NCBI GenBank assembly: GCA_964644465.1
Contig: CAZXVU010000089.1
Coordinates: 1 to 8,731, forward strand
Direction of reading: 5' to 3'
From: CAZXVU01 sp964644465
GTDB taxonomy: Bacteria; Chlamydiota; Chlamydiia; Chlamydiales; SM23-39
Length of the DNA: 8,731 bases
Within the stretch, counting starts at the first letter, position 1, and each line of letters starts with the position of its first letter. This document shows positions 6,334-8,731 of the stretch, in pieces. A program made the translations under genes and the position numbers. The notes under the pieces are model-generated. The model was not told where the DNA came from. It saw nothing but the letters and a program-made list of their open reading frames with translations, and did no database searches.

Positions 6334-7114
6334 CGACGATCATCTCCCATTCTAAAAACTCCCCTTCTTGGATCTCTCCATGAAAACTCACGGCTTTAAA
6401 AGGGCAGCCTTGTTCTGCATCGGCGCGAGCAACACTCGCATTGAGAGATTGCACAATTTCTTCCTGGCTATTTACCTCTCGGTCCTCAAAGTAGCCTATG
6501 AAAGCAGGAAAATGAAAACACAACGCAAGCTGGGCATGCAGATGAAGCTGCGCTAAAGTTTTTCCGCGGATGTGAAAAGCGATATCAGCAGTATGCTCGA
6601 TCTCCTCAAAGGGAGCTAAAATCGGGAAACTCCATCGGACTTCATATTTCGAATATCCCAGGCTTTCGCAGAGATGGATATCTTTCAGGTACATCGGCAG
6701 TTTTTGAAATCCATTTTTCCACTCATGGATTTTAAAAGGGCTCCTGGCAATCGTCACATGGGGCAAGAACTCCCCTTCTTTGATATTCAATCCCTTTTCT
6801 CTCAGCCAAGATACGAAATCTCTCTGAAATTGCAGGAATTCCTTTTTTTGTTCGAGAAATTGGACATGCCACGCCGCTACATGTGGAGTCCTGTGAGGCA
6901 GAAAAAGAGGACGATCGAAAATTCCAGCTATTCCTAGATCAAAAGGAGGTTTTGGAAAGGAAGCGAGCATTTCTTCTATTTTCACTAATTCGCAATCGCC
7001 TAAAAAGGCAATCGTCATATGGCGATCCTCTTCTCGAAGAATCCTCCCTGGCGCTAACTCATCCGGCCAAGGAGCAACAATCTGCATTCCGAAAAAGAGG
7101 CGCTTGTTTTCCAT
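6326..7114 (-). CDS. Fusion of a LigT/ThpR-like 2H phosphoesterase and archease
   Basis: A 262-residue two-domain protein. Residues 1-168 are a 2H phosphoesterase of the LigT/ThpR (2',3'-cyclic phosphodiesterase or 2'-5' RNA ligase) family. It has an RLFFGMQI opening strand and both catalytic H-x-T motifs, H32-M-T34 in HMTIAFLGD and H119-V-T121 in HVTIARSP. Residues 169-262 match archease, the factor that speeds RtcB guanylylation and gives multiple turnover. FEEIEHTADIAF carries D177, KAVSFHGE carries K240, and the last strand EWEMIVDV ends with D261 one residue from the C-terminus; these are the positions essential in characterised archeases. The archease part is only about 94 residues against 130-140 usually. 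The missing piece is the central section, which normally reads like a WLNELL helix plus strand. The gene overlaps rtcB by ATGTCTGA, strongly supporting a shared role. No clear Shine-Dalgarno site precedes the ATG at 7114. Domain calls are secure; the combined function is inferred. Confidence 0.9.
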   Translation of the reverse strand: MENKRLFFGMQIVAPWPDELAPGRILREEDRHMTIAFLGDCELVKIEEMLASFPKPPFDLGIAGIFDRPLFLPHRTPHVAAWHVQFLEQKKEFLQFQRDFVSWLREKGLNIKEGEFLPHVTIARSPFKIHEWKNGFQKLPMYLKDIHLCESLGYSKYEVRWSFPILAPFEEIEHTADIAFHIRGKTLAQLHLHAQLALCFHFPAFIGYFEDREVNSQEEIVQSLNASVARADAEQGCPFKAVSFHGEIQEGEFLEWEMIVDV

Positions 7115-7141
7115 CCATTTATTTGTAAAACTTCAACGAAT

Positions 7142-7172
7142 GTTATACAAGATCAAAGGTTAACCATGTCAA
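7142..7172 (-). promoter_or_regulatory. Candidate promoter for the LigT-archease/rtcB operon
   Basis: On the minus strand, a perfect TTGACA (7167-7172) and TATAAC (7142-7147, five of six) are separated by 19 bases, slightly longer than ideal. The start would be near 7135, leaving a leader of about 20 bases. The -35 box overlaps the ATG of the divergent thioesterase gene, so use of this promoter could interfere with expression of that gene. Confidence 0.45.
7155..7159 (+). promoter_or_regulatory. Ribosome binding site of the thioesterase gene
   Basis: AAAGG, six bases before the ATG at 7166, is a fair Shine-Dalgarno match and supports that start. Confidence 0.55.
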
Positions 7173-7606
7173 AGCCGATTTGGAAAACGCCAATCACTCT
7201 CGAAGAGGTCAATCGTAGAGCCAAAAATAGCCTCTCCGACCATTTGGGAATTGAATTTACCGATGTAGGAGATGAGCATTTAACTGCAACCATGCCGATC
7301 GATCATCGAACGATACAGCCAATGGGCGTTATGCATGGAGGCGCCTCTTGCGCCTTAGCAGAAACTGTGGGCAGCGCTGCGGCAAATTACTGCGTAGATC
7401 AAACGGAAAAAGTTTGTGTCGGCCTCGATATCAATATCAACCACATCCGCGCTGTACGTTCTGGAGGAGTCGTGACGGGAATCGCACGGCCGCTTCATTT
7501 AGGTAATACGACTCAGGTTTGGGAAATCAAAATTTTCAACGAGCTGAAACAGCTTGTTTCTATTTCTAGATTGACGATGGCTGTAATTGGGAAACAATCT
7601 CTTTAA
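7166..7606 (+). CDS. Hotdog-fold acyl-CoA thioesterase, YdiI/MenI-like (PaaI family)
   Basis: A 146-residue single-domain cytoplasmic hotdog protein that hydrolyses acyl- or aroyl-CoA thioesters. It resembles E. coli YdiI/MenI along its whole length: the IWK-x-x-ITLE start, ATMPIDHRTIQPMG, the core MHGGASCALAETVGS with H57 and the catalytic Glu66, then VGLDININHIRA, GIARPLHLGNTTQVWEIKIF and a SRLTMAVI final strand. Length matches the family (about 136-146). MenI releases 1,4-dihydroxy-2-naphthoate in menaquinone synthesis, and its sister EntH/YbdB proofreads enterobactin loading. Neither pathway's other genes are here, so the substrate is open and no symbol is assigned. The start is supported by AAAGG six bases upstream. 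The gene is divergent from the LigT-archease gene, and its TAA overlaps the TAA of the convergent methyltransferase-like gene within TTTAA. Confidence 0.92.
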   Translation: MSKPIWKTPITLEEVNRRAKNSLSDHLGIEFTDVGDEHLTATMPIDHRTIQPMGVMHGGASCALAETVGSAAANYCVDQTEKVCVGLDININHIRAVRSGGVVTGIARPLHLGNTTQVWEIKIFNELKQLVSISRLTMAVIGKQSL

Positions 7607-8595
7607 TTTTTGCGCGCTACGTAGAATTGGAGATCTTCATAGGGACAGGAGGTGTTCTCAACGGTGAATCCCCTTTCTCTTAAATCATCAGCGCAAATCC
7701 AGTGTTCAGCAAGTCCTGTGAGAATCAGTCGACCTCCTCGCTTGAGAGCTTTTACCGCTTCGTCTAGAACCTTTAAGGTGGTTTGTCGATCTGTAAGAAC
7801 TCCTTTTGTTAAAGCGCCGATACCGAGGATTACGTCGACCTGTTCGCCTTTCACAAGTTGTAGAAAATTGGTTTTTGTCACATCCTCTTCACGAACAATA
7901 GCTGTTTCCACCTTTATTTGTTCCGAAAGGCGTTTTTTCGCGTCATTGCAGCTCAGATGATTCAAATCAATTAGCTGGTATTGAGAGATCTTTCCTTTCA
8001 GTTCGGCGAAAGCAGTTTCAGCAAATTCACCATCTCCAGCGCACAGCTCCATGATTCTTGCTTTCTCAGGCAAAACCTCGTTTAGATAAATAAGAACAAT
8101 GGGATATACATTCTGCTGATAAAATTCTCCTTCAGCCTGTTTCCAGCCTGGATTCCAATGTTCGTCCCCTATAGGTTGCGAAGGTAGCCAATTGATGAAT
8201 TCATATTCATTGCCATTCACCAAATAACGAACCATGTGCAATTCACATCCCTGCGTTCGGGCAGAATCCTTAATCAAATCTGTGACCTCAGGAGTTAAGG
8301 CAAATCTCCTCATCTCGCCATCCATTGTGAGGACCATCTCGCCTCCAGTTTCTTCAGAGTTCGGATAACAAGCCAACATCACGTTAAGAACTTTGTCCTC
8401 ATCCCTTCTAGTGAAAGAAATCGATATTTCTTTTCCTTTCAATGGAGAGTCTTCTGGCAATGGAACTTCAGCTAAATCCTGAAGTATAGAGCCAATCTTC
8501 TCCCACCAAGAAGCTGCTGCTGGATGGTCGACTTTCCTGAGAAAAAAAGATTCAGGATCTAAAGGAACAAAACTACCATTAACTGCTGATGCCAT
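7603..8595 (-). CDS. Two-part protein with a C-terminal class I SAM-methyltransferase-like domain
   Basis: A 330-residue soluble protein without signal peptide or membrane segment. Residues from about 178 to the end fit a Rossmann methyltransferase. Motif I is MELCAGDGEF (E183, G187, G189), which binds the SAM methionine side. The acidic end of strand 2 is D210 in QLIDLN, D238 in EEDVTK follows, and a strand 4 region is at VDVILGIGAL (253-262). ALKRGGRLILTG (283-294) is strand 5, and a last antiparallel strand is LQFYVARKN. The substrate is unknown; there is no NPPY or DPPF, so an N6-adenine methylase is unlikely. The N-terminal 170 residues hold a separate mixed alpha/beta region (WWEKIGSILQDLAEVP, ISISFTRRDEDKVLNVMLACYP, then a Trp-rich NWLP...HWNPGW) that I do not recognise. 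Motif I keeps only two glycines, so binding is probable but catalysis less certain. A perfect extended -10 box lies upstream. Confidence 0.8.
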   Translation of the reverse strand: MASAVNGSFVPLDPESFFLRKVDHPAAASWWEKIGSILQDLAEVPLPEDSPLKGKEISISFTRRDEDKVLNVMLACYPNSEETGGEMVLTMDGEMRRFALTPEVTDLIKDSARTQGCELHMVRYLVNGNEYEFINWLPSQPIGDEHWNPGWKQAEGEFYQQNVYPIVLIYLNEVLPEKARIMELCAGDGEFAETAFAELKGKISQYQLIDLNHLSCNDAKKRLSEQIKVETAIVREEDVTKTNFLQLVKGEQVDVILGIGALTKGVLTDRQTTLKVLDEAVKALKRGGRLILTGLAEHWICADDLRERGFTVENTSCPYEDLQFYVARKN

Positions 8596-8619
8596 AATTA
8601 ACTCATTATTAAATGAAAT

Positions 8620-8628
8620 ATTATAGCA
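8620..8628 (-). promoter_or_regulatory. Extended -10 promoter of the methyltransferase-like gene
   Basis: Read on the minus strand, TGCTATAAT is a perfect extended -10 element (TG-N-TATAAT). No good -35 box is found at 16-18 bases upstream, which extended -10 promoters can do without. Transcription would begin near 8613, giving a leader of about 18 bases to the ATG at 8595. A weak GAG (8601-8603 region) may serve as ribosome site. Confidence 0.55.
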
Positions 8629-8686
8629 TTAATTAGTATAAAAAGCTTTAGAATTGTAAGTGATTGGATATAAGGAGATTAGAAGA

Positions 8687-8713
8687 ATAGCCTGCGGAAG
8701 ACCCGCAGGCTAT
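8687..8713 (-). terminator. Rho-independent terminator, probably of a minus-strand gene beyond the right edge
   Basis: A perfect 11-bp stem (8687-8697 with 8703-8713) with a GC-rich core and a five-base loop. Read on the minus strand it is followed by TTCTTCT, a pyrimidine-rich tail. On the plus strand the tail is AAGCTTAAAG, which does not fit termination. It most likely ends transcription coming leftward from outside the window and insulates the methyltransferase-like gene's promoter. No gene end could be fixed in the 18 bases to its right. Confidence 0.7.
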
Positions 8714-8731
8714 AAGCTTAAAGCTTAGCGG

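Larger units (their letters stand above)
8596..8731. other. Right-end intergenic region
   Basis: This holds the extended -10 promoter and the strong terminator hairpin described separately. An AAGGAG at 8673-8678 on the plus strand has no start codon at a suitable distance. AAGCTT occurs three times (8643, 8714 and 8721); the last two form a 15-base near-palindrome, TAAGCTT-A-AAGCTTA, beside the terminator. No gene is seen. Confidence 0.5.

Noticed and set aside
6326..7114. The LigT-archease fusion as a frameshift or assembly artefact
   Set aside because: The frame is continuous, the domain join is short and proline-containing, there is no leftover start site for a free archease at the join, and coupling to rtcB is intact. 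A real fusion is the simpler reading, though relatives should be compared.
7141..7149. Extended -10-like TGTTATACA as a promoter for the thioesterase gene
   Set aside because: A start about seven bases downstream (near 7156) would fall inside the ribosome binding site AAAGG, leaving it incomplete, and no -35 box is well placed.
8673..8690. AAGGAG on the plus strand as the ribosome site of a small gene
   Set aside because: No ATG, GTG or TTG follows at a workable distance, and the terminator hairpin begins right after.
8643..8726. Three AAGCTT copies as a repeat family or mobile-element end
   Set aside because: Six-base matches in AT-rich DNA; two form a local near-palindrome, but no longer repeat unit, target duplication or transposase is present.
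1..8731. CRISPR array, tRNA, rRNA, insertion sequence or prophage genes
   Set aside because: No regularly spaced repeats, cloverleaf-like sequences, recognisable transposase or integrase motifs, or phage structural genes were found on either strand.

Overview
The window looks like ordinary bacterial chromosome from a Gram-negative organism of moderate GC (roughly mid-40s percent by eye). Coding is dense: seven complete genes that I place in families or describe well, one less certain secreted protein, and a ninth reading frame cut by the left edge. An EmrAB-type tripartite drug-efflux pair implies a cell envelope with two membranes. The overall flavour (AT-rich promoters of sigma-70 type, a mix of secreted hypotheticals and RNA-repair genes) would fit an environmental chlamydia of the Waddlia/Parachlamydia kind. 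That assignment is inference only; no rRNA or other phylogenetic marker is present.

Left part (1-1915): a truncated minus-strand frame at the edge, then a minus-strand small secreted protein (235-765). Across an AT-rich divergent intergenic region lies a plus-strand endonuclease/exonuclease/phosphatase-family protein (872-1915). That intergenic region holds a good promoter for the nuclease-fold gene, bracketed by a perfect 9-bp inverted repeat. Middle-left (1969-4913): a tight plus-strand transcription unit of a four-helix membrane protein, an EmrA-like membrane fusion protein and an EmrB-like 14-helix drug:proton antiporter, the last two overlapping by ATGA. No outer-membrane channel gene is in view.

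Middle-right (4903-7114, minus strand): the most distinctive locus. RtcB, the RNA ligase that joins 2',3'-cyclic-phosphate or 3'-phosphate ends to 5'-OH ends, is preceded and overlapped by one gene. That gene fuses a LigT/ThpR-like 2H phosphoesterase domain to a C-terminal, shortened archease domain. Archease is the activator that lets RtcB turn over many times. The pair therefore looks like a compact RNA end-processing and ligation operon in which activator and cyclic-phosphate-handling enzyme are one polypeptide. A TTGACA -35 box that overlaps the start codon of the divergent thioesterase gene may drive it.

Right part (7166-8731): a YdiI/MenI-like hotdog acyl-CoA thioesterase (plus), convergent with a two-part protein ending in a class I SAM-methyltransferase-like domain (minus). 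Then come a strong extended -10 promoter for the latter and a perfect 11-bp terminator hairpin that probably closes a minus-strand gene beyond the right edge. Both convergent gene pairs overlap at their stop codons, and one of these junctions folds into a possible bidirectional terminator. No tRNA, rRNA, CRISPR array or clear insertion sequence was seen. No stretch over about 140 bases lacks a gene.
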